A DNA stretch of 64,000 bases from Pantoea sp050157905 (GCF_050157905.1 NZ_JBKIWZ010000001.1:1674001-1738000), one strand, 5' to 3'; counted from the stretch's first letter, positions 23,098 through 31,566 are shown. Notes: a model not told the origin generated them from the sequence alone. Numbers and translations: made by a program.

Positions 23098-24318
23098 ATG
23101 AGTGACTTTTATCAGAATGGCGTAATCACTAACTTCCACAATCTGACCCACCGCAGCGTGGAGTCGCTGGAAAAAGAGATGGTACGCTTTGCCCGCAAAC
23201 GCAAAATGGGGCTGATCCTGCCATCGCTGTTTTCCGAACTGGAAGGCCCGGCGCTGACGAATATCGTCGATGAGCTGGCAAAAGTGCCCTATCTGGATGA
23301 GATTGTTATCGGTCTGGATCGGGCTGACCGCGACCAGTTTCTGCATGCCCGCGAATTTTTCTCCCGGCTGCCACAACGGCATCGCATTCTCTGGAATGAT
23401 GGCCCGCGCCTGAAGGCGATTGATGCTGAGCTGGACAAAGAGGGCCTCTCCCCTACTCAGCCTGGCAAAGGCCGCAATGTCTGGTTCTGCACCGGTTATA
23501 CACTGGCCTCAGATCGCACCAGCTGTGTTGCCCTTCATGACTGCGATATCGTCACCTATGAGCGCGGGATGCTGGCTCGCCTGCTCTACCCGCTGGCAAA
23601 TCCCGCCTTTCAGTATGAGTTCTGTAAAGGCTTCTATGCACGCGTAGCCGATGGCAAACTTAATGGCCGCGTAGGCCGGCTACTGGTCGGCCCGCTGCTG
23701 CGCTCGCTGCAGAAAGTCTACGGCCATTCAGAGTATCTGGATTACCTGTCGAGCTTCCGCTATCCCCTTTCTGGCGAGTTCGCGATGCGGACGCATGTCC
23801 TGAATGGCATTAAAATTCCGGGTGACTGGGGGCTGGAGATTGGCGTGCTGTCGGAGATTTACCGTAACTACACAACCCGCCAGTCCTGTCAGGTTGAAAT
23901 TGCTGACAATTATGATCATAAACACCAGCCGCTGGCGGAAGAGGATGGTACGGGAGGCCTGAAACGCATGAGTAACGACATCGTTCAGTCTCTGCTGCGT
24001 AAGCTCGCGACGATGGGCGTCCCGCTGACCAGCGATTCGTTCCGTGTGCTGAAAGCGACTTATTACCGTAATGCGCTGGATATGATGGAGACGTATAACC
24101 ATGAGGCGGCAATGAACGGCCTGAAGTTTGATCAGCATGTTGAGGAAGCGGCAGTAGAGATGTTTACCCAGTCGATTCTGGAAGCGGGACAGGCCTTTAT
24201 TGAACGGCCTAATGATAAGCCTTTTATCCCGAGCTGGAGTCGGGTTCAGTCTGCTTTCCCGGATGTCTTACAGCGCATCTATCAGGCCGTAGAAGAGGAT
24301 AACGACGGCAACGTCTGA
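23098..24318 (+). CDS. gpgS: Glucosyl-3-phosphoglycerate synthase (GT81-type glycosyltransferase)
   Basis: A 406-residue GT-A glycosyltransferase resembling GpgS, which joins an NDP-sugar (usually NDP-glucose) to 3-phosphoglycerate. Features shared with GpgS are the PGKG motif in the donor-binding region, the DxD-like metal site HDCDI (Asp148, Asp150), FCKGFYAR...GRVGRLLVGPLL, the acceptor motif PLSGE (about 223-227) and GDWGLEIGVL. A His/Arg-rich KHQPL segment follows. With yedP it forms an operon. Dickeya (Erwinia) chrysanthemi is known to accumulate glucosylglycerate under salt stress and nitrogen limitation. The mannosyl product is a less likely alternative. Confidence 0.85.
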   Translation: MSDFYQNGVITNFHNLTHRSVESLEKEMVRFARKRKMGLILPSLFSELEGPALTNIVDELAKVPYLDEIVIGLDRADRDQFLHAREFFSRLPQRHRILWNDGPRLKAIDAELDKEGLSPTQPGKGRNVWFCTGYTLASDRTSCVALHDCDIVTYERGMLARLLYPLANPAFQYEFCKGFYARVADGKLNGRVGRLLVGPLLRSLQKVYGHSEYLDYLSSFRYPLSGEFAMRTHVLNGIKIPGDWGLEIGVLSEIYRNYTTRQSCQVEIADNYDHKHQPLAEEDGTGGLKRMSNDIVQSLLRKLATMGVPLTSDSFRVLKATYYRNALDMMETYNHEAAMNGLKFDQHVEEAAVEMFTQSILEAGQAFIERPNDKPFIPSWSRVQSAFPDVLQRIYQAVEEDNDGNV

Positions 24319-24401
24319 AACTGACCGGGCGGCACAGGACGTGCCCGCCACCGCCTGTCAGAAACCGGGCCTGTTGGGTCGTCAAGCCCGGGCCTGGAAA
24401 T

Positions 24402-24581
24402 TCAGCCCGCCAGCTGCTGCGCCGGTGCAGTTGCACGCAGCTCATCACTGCGGAAAGCTTCACTGCGCACCGCATAGCCGTCGTACCAGCGGCACTCGAC
24501 CATGCCACTGGCGTAGCCAGTCACCACCATTGTCTGCCCTTCTTCCTTGTGTTGCACTTCCTCACTGATTGCAAAAACCAT
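24402..24581 (-). CDS. yodC: YodC family protein
   Basis: A 59-residue protein like E. coli YodC (DUF2158 family). It reads MVFAISEEVQHKEEGQTMVVTGYASGMVECRWYDGYAVRSEAF..., with the typical small beta-barrel pattern and the MVECRWYDG core. Function unknown. It lies convergent to gpgS, at the same relative place as in E. coli (between yedQ and yedI). A purine-rich AAAGGAGCGC precedes the ATG at 24581. The C-terminal tail differs from E. coli. Confidence 0.9.
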   Translation of the reverse strand: MVFAISEEVQHKEEGQTMVVTGYASGMVECRWYDGYAVRSEAFRSDELRATAPAQQLAG

Positions 24582-24713
24582 GATGCGCTCCTTTTACCAA
24601 TGTTAATAACCGGGGTGATGATTTCCTTTATAGCAGGCGAACGGGGTTCCTGCCTGTTAAGGCACGCAAAAAAAGGGCAAATTCAGAATTAAGCAGAGAG
24701 ATATGCGGAAAAT

Positions 24714-24745
24714 AAAAAAAGCGGATAAAAAATATTATCCGCTTT
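24714..24745 (-). terminator. Intrinsic terminator after the yedI unit
   Basis: AAAGCGGATAA and TTATCCGCTTT flank a six-base loop. On the minus strand the stem is followed by seven T residues. It ends transcription coming from yedI and the 45-residue peptide gene. Confidence 0.85.
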
Positions 24746-24774
24746 GAAGAAACGTTGAGGCGCTGACGCTCAGG

Positions 24775-24912
24775 TCAGATTTTGCAACCTTCGCAGTCGG
24801 CTTCGTCACCCAAATCGTCCGGCACTTCGCTGGCTTTTTTCTCCGCTTTCGCTTCAGCCTGCTCAAGTTGTGCGTCGATATCAAATTCAAACATGTCGTC
24901 GTTCATTGTCAT
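24775..24912 (-). CDS. Small acidic protein with C-terminal CxxC
   Basis: A 45-residue open frame, MTMNDDMFEFDIDAQLEQAEAKAEKKASEVPDDLGDEADCEGCKI, downstream of yedI on the same strand. AGGAGAATG precedes the start at 24912, a good ribosome site. An acidic helical centre is followed by a terminal CEGC that could bind metal or be redox-active. A terminator follows 30 bp after the stop. The ribosome site, codon pattern and placement in an operon support a real gene. I know no family for it. A start at the second or third Met is possible. Confidence 0.65.
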   Translation of the reverse strand: MTMNDDMFEFDIDAQLEQAEAKAEKKASEVPDDLGDEADCEGCKI

Positions 24913-24939
24913 TCTCCTGACCGTAAATCACAGTGCGCT

Positions 24940-25851
24940 TTATACCGATTTTCCGCGCACTCTGGCAATAAGGTTGACCACCAACAGCACGATCGACCCA
25001 ATGATAAAGCCCAGTACCAGATTGGCACCGTTACTGAGCAACATCGCGATCCAACCGTTAAAGCCGCCGCTGACATCCTTAATCAGATGATGCAGCGGCG
25101 CAATGCCGTGCACCACAATGCCGCCGCCGACCAGGAACATTGCAATCGTGCCGACGACGGTGAGAATCTTCATCAGCCAGGGGGCAGCAGCCAGCAGCAC
25201 GCCACCGATGCCCTGTGCAATGCGCGAGGGTTTATCACGCAGCCAGAAGCCCAGGTCATCAATTTTCACAATCGCCGCGACGATGCCGTAAACGCCGATA
25301 GTGACCAGAATTGCGATGCCCGCCAGGATGATAACCTGATTCAGCAGCGGCGACTCCGAGACGATGCCCAGTGTGATGGCGACGATCTCCGCAGACAAAA
25401 TAAAATCGGTCCGTACTGCGCCTTTAATCTTCTTCTTTTCGAACTCCGCTGGGTTCTGATTCGCCAGAGAATCCAGTCGCTTCTGCCGTGCTTCCGGTGA
25501 TTTACTCTGCTTGTCATGCTGCAGGCTGTGCAGCACCTTCTCGACGCCTTCATAGCACAGGTAGGCACCGCCAATCATCAGCAGCGGAGTAATCAGCCAG
25601 GGCGCAAACGCGGAGATGATCAGCGCCAGTGGCACCAGGATCAGTTTATTGAGAAACGACCCTTTGGCTACGCCCCAGACCACCGGCAGCTCGCGATTGG
25701 CTTTGACGCCTGTGACCTGCTGGGCATTCAGTGACAAATCGTCACCCAGCACGCCTGCCGTTTTTTTCGCCGCCACTTTCCCCATGACGGAAATATCGTC
25801 CAGAAGTGTTGCAATATCATCAAGTAAAGTGAGTAAACTGGTTCCTGCCAA
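24940..25851 (-). CDS. yedI: Inner membrane protein YedI (DUF808 family)
   Basis: A 303-residue multipass protein of the DUF808/YedI family; function unknown. The opening AGTSLLTLLDDIATLLDDISVMGKVAAKKTAGVLGDDLSLNAQQVTG is almost identical to E. coli YedI. I place the start at a TTG (25851) because similarity begins there and AAGGAT lies seven bases before it; the longer frame to 25902 would overlap the upstream gene. At least five membrane segments are visible, including a Gly/Val-rich GTIAMFLVGGGIVVHGIAP. The gap to the upstream small gene is 10 bp, so the two are probably co-transcribed. Confidence 0.92.
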   Translation of the reverse strand: MAGTSLLTLLDDIATLLDDISVMGKVAAKKTAGVLGDDLSLNAQQVTGVKANRELPVVWGVAKGSFLNKLILVPLALIISAFAPWLITPLLMIGGAYLCYEGVEKVLHSLQHDKQSKSPEARQKRLDSLANQNPAEFEKKKIKGAVRTDFILSAEIVAITLGIVSESPLLNQVIILAGIAILVTIGVYGIVAAIVKIDDLGFWLRDKPSRIAQGIGGVLLAAAPWLMKILTVVGTIAMFLVGGGIVVHGIAPLHHLIKDVSGGFNGWIAMLLSNGANLVLGFIIGSIVLLVVNLIARVRGKSV

Positions 25852-25861
25852 AATCTTATCC

Positions 25862-26137
25862 TTAGTCTGGTTCGTTATGCTGACAACATGGGCAGCGTTC
25901 AATTTCCGTCACGGTCATCTCGGCGATGCCCTCGCAATCCCACTCTACCCGCACCGCTTCGCCTGCTGAGCCTGCCGCATGCAGATATTTACTGACCGGG
26001 CTTTCGGTCATGCCGGTGATCTCCTCCGTGGCGATCAGCCTTTCCCCGCAGTAGACCCGCGCGGTCGCTTTTGTATTAACCATCCGCTCATCACGGATCT
26101 GGTAAAGGCGTTTTACCGTCAGTTTTATGCTGCTCAT
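25862..26137 (-). CDS. Small protein of unknown function with C-terminal CPCC motif
   Basis: A 91-residue protein, start at 26137 (MSSIKLTVKRLYQIRDERMVNTKATARVYCGERLIATEEITG). A GGAGGC sequence precedes this start; an extension to 26239 would run over vsr. The predicted fold is mostly beta-strand, and it ends ERCPCCQHNEPD, a possible zinc site. I do not recognise the family. It lies 10 bp upstream of yedI and 52 bp downstream of vsr, all on the same strand, suggesting one transcript. Confidence 0.65.
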   Translation of the reverse strand: MSSIKLTVKRLYQIRDERMVNTKATARVYCGERLIATEEITGMTESPVSKYLHAAGSAGEAVRVEWDCEGIAEMTVTEIERCPCCQHNEPD

Positions 26138-26189
26138 TTCGGCCTCCTGGCCACGGAGAAAGCGCAGATCTAACCAATTATGTCGCGGA

Positions 26190-26669
26190 TTAGCAATCTG
26201 CGTGGTAATGATGGATGCCCTGATAATCGATCTCAGCACTCTCTGACATCACCAGCAGCCACTCCTCCAGCCGTTCCAGCAAATCCTGGTCTGCCAGGCG
26301 CAGTTTGCCCCGCAGCGCACACTCCCAGATAATCAGTACCTTCCAGCCTGCCGCCTGCAGCTGGCGCACGTAGCGCTGGTCGCGCTCAACATTACTGTTG
26401 ATTTTTCCGGTCCAGAACTCTGTGCGCGTCGCGGGCAGTTTAAAGAGATAGCAGTGATGACGATGCCAGAAACAGCCATGAACAAAAATAATCGCCTGCT
26501 GCTCTGTCAGAACGAAGTCAGGCCGCCCCGGCAGGTTTTTATCCTGCACGCGATAGCTGAAGCCACGGTCTTTCAGCAACAGCGCAATACGCTGCTCAAT
26601 GGCCGTATCCTGAGCGCGAATCGCACGCATATTTTTGCTGCGTGTTTCGCTGGAGTGAACATCAGCCAT
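26190..26669 (-). CDS. vsr: Very short patch repair endonuclease Vsr
   Basis: A 159-residue Vsr endonuclease, which nicks 5' of the T in T:G mismatches that arise from deamination of Dcm-methylated cytosine. The catalytic residues of the E. coli enzyme are all in place: Asp51 (GRPDF), His64 (FVHGCFW) and His69 (WHRHHC). Cys residues of the structural zinc site are present (CFWHRHHC). In E. coli vsr overlaps dcm on the same strand; here the genes are divergent, 189 bp apart. Confidence 0.95.
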   Translation of the reverse strand: MADVHSSETRSKNMRAIRAQDTAIEQRIALLLKDRGFSYRVQDKNLPGRPDFVLTEQQAIIFVHGCFWHRHHCYLFKLPATRTEFWTGKINSNVERDQRYVRQLQAAGWKVLIIWECALRGKLRLADQDLLERLEEWLLVMSESAEIDYQGIHHYHADC

Positions 26670-26858
26670 AACCTCTCCTTTTTTGCTGGTTATGTAACTT
26701 TAGCCTGCATAGCGAAAAGCGAAAGTCGCGGCTGGCTGACGCTGGAAGCGGGGCCGTAAAAGCAGAAGATTCCGGGGTGCTATGGCAGAGCACATCCCGG
26801 AATTTCCTCACAGCGCAGGGAGTGATAGCATAGGCGCCTTACTGTTAAGGAAAAATGC

Positions 26859-28244
26859 ATGCATCCCGCCGCCCTCGCTGAACCACTCTCTGCCGCCCTT
26901 CCCTCTGCCGATGCGTCTGAACGCGTGCAGCAGGTGCTGGAAATCTATTCGGTGCGTGATCTCACGGCCCGCCTGCAACAGGCCGGATTGACCGGCTGGA
27001 CGCCAGCCCTGCTGAACCGCATACGTCAGGGTAAAAGCTCACTGCCTCCCCTGAGTGAGGCGGAACAGCGGCTGCTGCAGTCGCTGCTGCCATCGCGGCC
27101 CGCCCATTATGATAATCCTGAATTCCGTTTTATCGACCTCTTTGCCGGGATTGGCGGTATTCGTAAAGGTTTTGAGGCGATTGGCGGCAAGTGCGTTTTT
27201 ACCAGTGAATGGAATAAAGAGGCGGTGCGCACATATAAAGCGAACCACTATAGCGATCCGCTGGAGCATCACTTCAACACCGATATCCGTCAGGTTACGC
27301 AGCCGGAAGGGCTGACCGGTGATGACGACATCTACCGGGCAATTGATGCCGCTATTCCCGATCATCAGGTACTGCTGGCCGGTTTCCCCTGTCAGCCCTT
27401 TTCACTGGCGGGCGTCAGCAAAAAGAATGCGCTGGGCCGTGCACACGGCTTTGAATGTCAGGTTCAGGGCACATTGTTCTTCGATGTGGCCCGCATTCTG
27501 GCCGCCAAAAAGCCGCCATTTTTTGTGCTGGAAAACGTGAAGAACCTGAAAAGCCATGATAAAGGCCGGACCTTCACCATAATCATGGAGACGCTGGATG
27601 AGCTGGGTTATGACGTCGCCGATGCCGGTGCCAGCAGCCCGGATGCCAAAGTGATCGATGCGCGTCACTTTCTGCCTCAGCATCGTGAACGCATTGTGCT
27701 GGTGGGCATTCGCCGCGATCTGAAAAAACAGGACTTTACGCTGCGCGATATCCGCCAGTTCTATCCTGCGCAGGTGCCAAGCCTGCAGAGCCTGCTGGAG
27801 CACGCTCCGGACGACAAATATATTCTGTCGCCGGTGCTGTGGCGCTATCTCTATCAGTATGCAAAGAAGCACAAAGCCCGTGGCAATGGATTTGGTTTTG
27901 GCCTGAACGATCCGCGAAATCCAGACTGCTGTGTACGAACGCTGTCGGCACGTTATTATAAAGATGGCTCAGAGATTCTGATTGACCGCGGCTGGGACAG
28001 TGCGTCTGGTGAAGCCGGATTTCAGGATGCTGACAACATGGCCCGCCGTCCGCGTCGCCTCTCGCCGCGCGAGTGCGCCCGCCTGATGGGTTTTGATGTG
28101 CCAGGCCAGGCGCCCTTCCGCATTCCGGTATCAGACACGCAGGCGTATAAGCAGTTTGGTAATTCGGTGGTGGTGCCGGTGTTCGCCGCGGTGGCTCAGC
28201 TGCTGCTGCCGCATATCCGCCAGCTGATGTCATCATCGCGCTGA
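26859..28244 (+). CDS. dcm: DNA cytosine-5 methyltransferase Dcm
   Basis: A 461-residue C5 methyltransferase, close to the length of E. coli Dcm, which methylates the inner C of CCWGG. Motif I is FRFIDLFAGIGGIRKGFEAIGG; motif IV holds the catalytic Cys178 in GFPCQPFSLAG; motif VI is FFVLENVKNL; motif VIII has the QHRERIVLVG segment; motif X is YKQFGNSVVVPVF. The N-terminal extension of about 85 residues before motif I is typical of Dcm. No restriction enzyme gene is beside it, so it is an orphan methylase paired with Vsr. Confidence 0.95.
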   Translation: MHPAALAEPLSAALPSADASERVQQVLEIYSVRDLTARLQQAGLTGWTPALLNRIRQGKSSLPPLSEAEQRLLQSLLPSRPAHYDNPEFRFIDLFAGIGGIRKGFEAIGGKCVFTSEWNKEAVRTYKANHYSDPLEHHFNTDIRQVTQPEGLTGDDDIYRAIDAAIPDHQVLLAGFPCQPFSLAGVSKKNALGRAHGFECQVQGTLFFDVARILAAKKPPFFVLENVKNLKSHDKGRTFTIIMETLDELGYDVADAGASSPDAKVIDARHFLPQHRERIVLVGIRRDLKKQDFTLRDIRQFYPAQVPSLQSLLEHAPDDKYILSPVLWRYLYQYAKKHKARGNGFGFGLNDPRNPDCCVRTLSARYYKDGSEILIDRGWDSASGEAGFQDADNMARRPRRLSPRECARLMGFDVPGQAPFRIPVSDTQAYKQFGNSVVVPVFAAVAQLLLPHIRQLMSSSR

Positions 28245-28280
28245 AAAGAAAAACCCGTCTTTCGACGGGTTTCTTTTTTA
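28244..28280. terminator. Bidirectional terminator between dcm and the RHH gene
   Basis: AAACCCGTC-TTTC-GACGGGTTT flanked by an A-rich run on the left and CTTTTTT on the right. It serves dcm on the plus strand and the convergent small gene on the minus strand. Confidence 0.85.
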
Positions 28281-28559
28281 TTTCTTCTTTTTACCCTGCT
28301 TTTTCAGCAGCAGGCGAATCTGCTTCAGCTCGGTCGCAGTCAGCCCATCAGCCTTTTCATCAGCAGCCGTTGCTTTGTCTGCTGACGCTTCGGTGAGGTC
28401 CTGACTATCAATAGCCGGATGCGGATGCGTTTCCAGACTGGCCTGCAATCGCTGAACGATCTCCTGGCTCATTGAAATCTGATTTTCCAGCGCCAGCTGT
28501 TTGATCGTTTCTTTCAGTTCAGGGTCAATTTTAATCGTCAAATTAACAGTTTCGGTCAT
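28278..28559 (-). CDS. Arc-like ribbon-helix-helix protein
   Basis: A 93-residue protein with an N-terminal ribbon-helix-helix DNA-binding domain (VNLTIKIDPELKETIKQLALENQISMSQEIVQRLQASLE, about residues 5-43). An acidic Ala/Asp linker follows, and a Lys-rich end (ELKQIRLLLKKQGKKKK). The strand-helix-helix pattern resembles Arc/MetJ family repressors, acting as dimers. The target is unknown. No toxin gene is adjacent, so it is not obviously an antitoxin. GGAGTGGC precedes the ATG at 28559. Confidence 0.75.
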   Translation of the reverse strand: MTETVNLTIKIDPELKETIKQLALENQISMSQEIVQRLQASLETHPHPAIDSQDLTEASADKATAADEKADGLTATELKQIRLLLKKQGKKKK

Positions 28560-28630
28560 TGCGCCACTCCTTTTTGTTATTGCTACACGCTACCGGATGA
28601 CCGTTTCGATTAACATACTGTCATAAAAAT

Positions 28631-29335
28631 TTAATATTCTGCGCGCAATGGCGTGAAATCCCGCAGCACCGCCTCATCAATTCCTGTCAGATTGCCCTGC
28701 AGTTCGGCGTAGAGTTTCGCCATATAACGCACCAGAAAATCTGCGTTGTGTTCCGCCAGCCGGCGACCTGTTTCCGTGTGCATCGTCTCTGGCAGACGCA
28801 GCAGTTTCTTCTGGAAGTGATCCAGCGTCCATTTAACATCATTCAGCTCGCGATCTTTACCCAGCGGATCCTGGCTGTCGAACAGCGGCCGATTCAGGGC
28901 TCCTGCCGTATAAAAGACCCGCGCCAGCCCTATCGCGCCCAGTGACTCCAGTCTGTCAGCATCCTGCACAATCTTCGCTTCCAGTGTTTGCGGCGGTATG
29001 CCTGCGCTGAAACTATGCGTTTTCACGGCATGCATAACAGCCTCTATTTTTTCAGCCGGAAAATCGGGAAAATCCTGCTGCAGTATTCGCTGGGTTTCCA
29101 CTGCGGCATACGTTGAGGCGAGATGACGCTCCGGGTGATTTTTAGGCAGATTAACGACATCGTGAAAATAGCAGGCAGTGACTATCACCAATGGATCGGC
29201 CGGTGTCCCGGTCATGATTCGCTGTGCGCTCATCCATACACGCCGCAGATGGGCGATATCGTGCGCGCCATCGTCGTGGATCCAGTTCGCCTGAAACCAG
29301 CTTTCGTAACGAGATTGCCAGAGTGTAAGTGACAT
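28631..29335 (-). CDS. yedJ: HD-domain phosphohydrolase YedJ
   Basis: A 234-residue HD-superfamily protein matching E. coli YedJ. Metal ligands are visible: His in AHDIAHLRRVW, the HD pair in TACYFHDVVNL, and the Asp in KIVQDADRLESLGAIGLARVF. Such enzymes hydrolyse phosphate bonds in nucleotides, but the substrate of YedJ is not settled. Position next to dcm is conserved in E. coli. Start at 29335. Confidence 0.93.
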   Translation of the reverse strand: MSLTLWQSRYESWFQANWIHDDGAHDIAHLRRVWMSAQRIMTGTPADPLVIVTACYFHDVVNLPKNHPERHLASTYAAVETQRILQQDFPDFPAEKIEAVMHAVKTHSFSAGIPPQTLEAKIVQDADRLESLGAIGLARVFYTAGALNRPLFDSQDPLGKDRELNDVKWTLDHFQKKLLRLPETMHTETGRRLAEHNADFLVRYMAKLYAELQGNLTGIDEAVLRDFTPLRAEY

Positions 29336-29946
29336 AGTCTGTCTCCCTGTAGTAATCGACAGCGGTTTCTCTGTCGTAATCAGTGCGCGAACGGCAAGCC
29401 ATCATAGCGACTGGCTAATGACACTTTTTTTACAGTGCGGTCAAAAAGAGCGGGGCTGCCTGCAAAGTCGGGCAGGAAAATGAGATCTGGATCATCTATA
29501 TAGCATCTCTGTTACACAATAACCGCAATTTCGGCGGTTTTCAGCCTTTCCTCAGTGAATTGCTGCTAAGAAAATTAGTTTAACATCAGTAATGTTTTGT
29601 TCTGCCTGCAAGGTGTCGACGGAATTACCTGAACTGTTTTTTTCGTGATCAATAATTGTAAAATTGTGGCGTGCAAGGGGGGAAAAAAACTGAAAAGGTT
29701 CCTATTTTTACCGTTATAACGTACTGTATCCGTGCTCTTCATCGTTTTCTGCCGCTGGCAGTTGAAGTGTTGGTGCGCTTTTTGCATTTTGCTGCTTTTC
29801 TACCCCTGCCGTGGCGCTATTAAAGTGACTGTCAGGCGAAAAATTATTAAGCAGACTGATTTAAAGCCTTTATGATAACTCTCAGATGTGAAGCAAATGG
29901 ACGTTTACAGCAGTAACCGGGTTCTACTAATAAAAAGAGGTAATCC
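29336..29946. other. 611 bp intergenic region, AT-rich
   Basis: No credible gene on either strand. The part from about 29560 to 29940 is AT-rich with A/T runs unlike its surroundings. A short hairpin (ACCGC...GCGGT) lies near 29521-29538 and could be a weak terminator. It may hold the promoter of the following phage-type gene. Confidence 0.6.
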
Positions 29947-30624
29947 ATGAAAGAACGGCCGATTCTTTTTTCCGAACAGCGTGTTCGTGCCCTGTTGGTT
30001 GGCCAGCAAACACAAACCCGGCGCATTATGAAAACGCAGGCTTTTGGTCCGGGACAGGATCACCATGAAGGCGTACACGCTTTCGATGTGAGCGCGAACC
30101 ATCTTCATGGCTATAAAATAATGTCGATGTCAGACATCAGCTACCAGTGCCCGTATGGCAAACCCGGTGACATTCTTTGGGTGCGTGAGACCTGGCGCGG
30201 CCCCATGGTACCAGAGCACGATCTGGCAGAATATGAACGCGACCCGACGCCGTTTCGTCAGCCGGAATTTTGCCAGTACCGGGCGGACAGCAACGAGCTG
30301 GGGCAGCATGCGATGAGCACGCCAGAAGCTGAAGAGTTTGGCTGGCAGACCGCCATCCACATGCCGCGCTGGGCCAGCCGTATCAATCTGGAGATCACCG
30401 GCGTGCGTGCGGAAAAAATCCAGGATATCAGTGAAGATGACATCATGGCGGAAGGCGTACAGACCGACTCTCACTTCCTGAATAATTTTTTCACCATGAA
30501 CGTCAATTCCGAGTCACCCAAAGAGGCGTACCGTAAAGCGTGGCAAAAGCAGTACGGTGCCACCAGCTGGGAAGTGAACCCCTGGGTCTGGGTCATTGAA
30601 TTTCAGCGTGTTGAACGAAAGTAA
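29947..30624 (+). CDS. Phage-type ASCH/PUA-like protein
   Basis: A 225-residue protein resembling proteins annotated in enteric prophages as morphogenetic or ASCH-like. The opening MKERPILFSEQRVRALLVGQQTQTRRIMKTQ and the segment YGKPGDILWVRETWRGP, then WASRINLEITGVRAEKIQDISEDDIMAEGV and WEVNPWVWVIEFQRV, give the ASCH pattern (small RNA/nucleic acid-binding beta barrel). The biochemical role is unknown. No other phage gene is near, so it is a stand-alone acquired or domesticated gene. AAAGAGG lies before the ATG. An intrinsic terminator follows at 30714. Confidence 0.75.
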   Translation: MKERPILFSEQRVRALLVGQQTQTRRIMKTQAFGPGQDHHEGVHAFDVSANHLHGYKIMSMSDISYQCPYGKPGDILWVRETWRGPMVPEHDLAEYERDPTPFRQPEFCQYRADSNELGQHAMSTPEAEEFGWQTAIHMPRWASRINLEITGVRAEKIQDISEDDIMAEGVQTDSHFLNNFFTMNVNSESPKEAYRKAWQKQYGATSWEVNPWVWVIEFQRVERK

Positions 30625-30713
30625 CTTTTCAGTCCCGTGCTTTGCGGGCTAAATCACAGACAACGGTCGCGCTAAAAGGTTGAATAGGCTTTCAGCCCTG
30701 AAGTCAGAATCTG

Positions 30714-30741
30714 ATGCCAGCATTTGATGCTGGCATTTTTA
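30714..30741 (+). terminator. Intrinsic terminator before mtfA
   Basis: ATGCCAGCAT-TTG-ATGCTGGCAT followed by five T residues. It lies 90 bp after the ASCH-like gene and 52 bp before the mtfA start, insulating the two. Confidence 0.85.
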
Positions 30742-30792
30742 TATCTGGCCCGTCAGGATAGCCAGAGAGTCCGGTTCTGTGCAGGAGTTGCG

Positions 30793-31566
30793 ATGTTTAA
30801 ATGGCCCTGGAAAACGCATAACGACAGGCTGGTTGCCTTGCCCTGGCAGCAGGGACTGGCGCAACCGATCTTCAGCCCGCTCAGTGAGACCGAGCAGCAG
30901 GCGCTGGTCGCCCTGGCGACGCGCTTTTTACAACAGAAAAAACTGGTGGTAATGGCGGGTGCTGAGCTGGATGAACTACGCAGCGTACGCATCGCCCTGC
31001 TCTTCTGCCTGCCGGTGCTGAAACTGGGTCTGGAATGGCTGGACGGGTTTCATGACGTACTCCTCTATCCTGAGCCGTTCAGCGTTGAAGATCAGTGGCA
31101 GGATGAGGATGGACTGGTTCACCGTTCCCCCGCCGTTCATGCCGGGCAGAGCTGGACGCAGGGACCGGTGGTGCTCAACTGGCTCGATATTCAGGATTCG
31201 TTTGATCTCTCCGGATTCAATCTGGTCATCCACGAGGTGGCACACAAGCTGGATGCGCGCGGCAGTGGTTACACCAGCGGCGTGCCTGTGATGCCACTGC
31301 GTGATGTAGCGCAGTGGGAAAACGACCTGCGTGCCGCGATGGCGGAGATTGAAACGGAAGTGGAACTGGTGGGTGAACAGGCAGCGACTATCGATCCCTA
31401 CGCCGCCAGCGATCCGGCAGAGTGCTTCGCCGTTCTCTCTGAATACTTTTTTACGGCCCCGGCTCTGCTGGCTGAACGCTTTCCGGCCATGTACCAGCAT
31501 CTTCAGCATTTTTATCAGCAGGATCCCCTGGGCAGAATGGCCGAAGAGACGGCCCAAAGTGCTTAA
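30793..31566 (+). CDS. mtfA: Mlc titration factor A, zinc peptidase
   Basis: A 257-residue MtfA (YeeI), a cytoplasmic zinc metallopeptidase that binds and inactivates the glucose repressor Mlc and so modulates ptsG expression. The zinc motif is HEVAH at residues 147-151 (NLVIHEVAHKLDARG), and the distal ligand region is DPAECFAVLSEYFF. The start at 30793 (MFKWPWKTHND) follows GCAGGAG and fits E. coli MtfA (265 residues). In E. coli it is also next to an Asn tRNA gene. Confidence 0.94.
   Translation: MFKWPWKTHNDRLVALPWQQGLAQPIFSPLSETEQQALVALATRFLQQKKLVVMAGAELDELRSVRIALLFCLPVLKLGLEWLDGFHDVLLYPEPFSVEDQWQDEDGLVHRSPAVHAGQSWTQGPVVLNWLDIQDSFDLSGFNLVIHEVAHKLDARGSGYTSGVPVMPLRDVAQWENDLRAAMAEIETEVELVGEQAATIDPYAASDPAECFAVLSEYFFTAPALLAERFPAMYQHLQHFYQQDPLGRMAEETAQSA

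Noticed and set aside
29575..29787. 70-codon minus-strand frame in the yedJ-ASCH gap
   Set aside because: Low-complexity AT-rich sequence without ribosome site.
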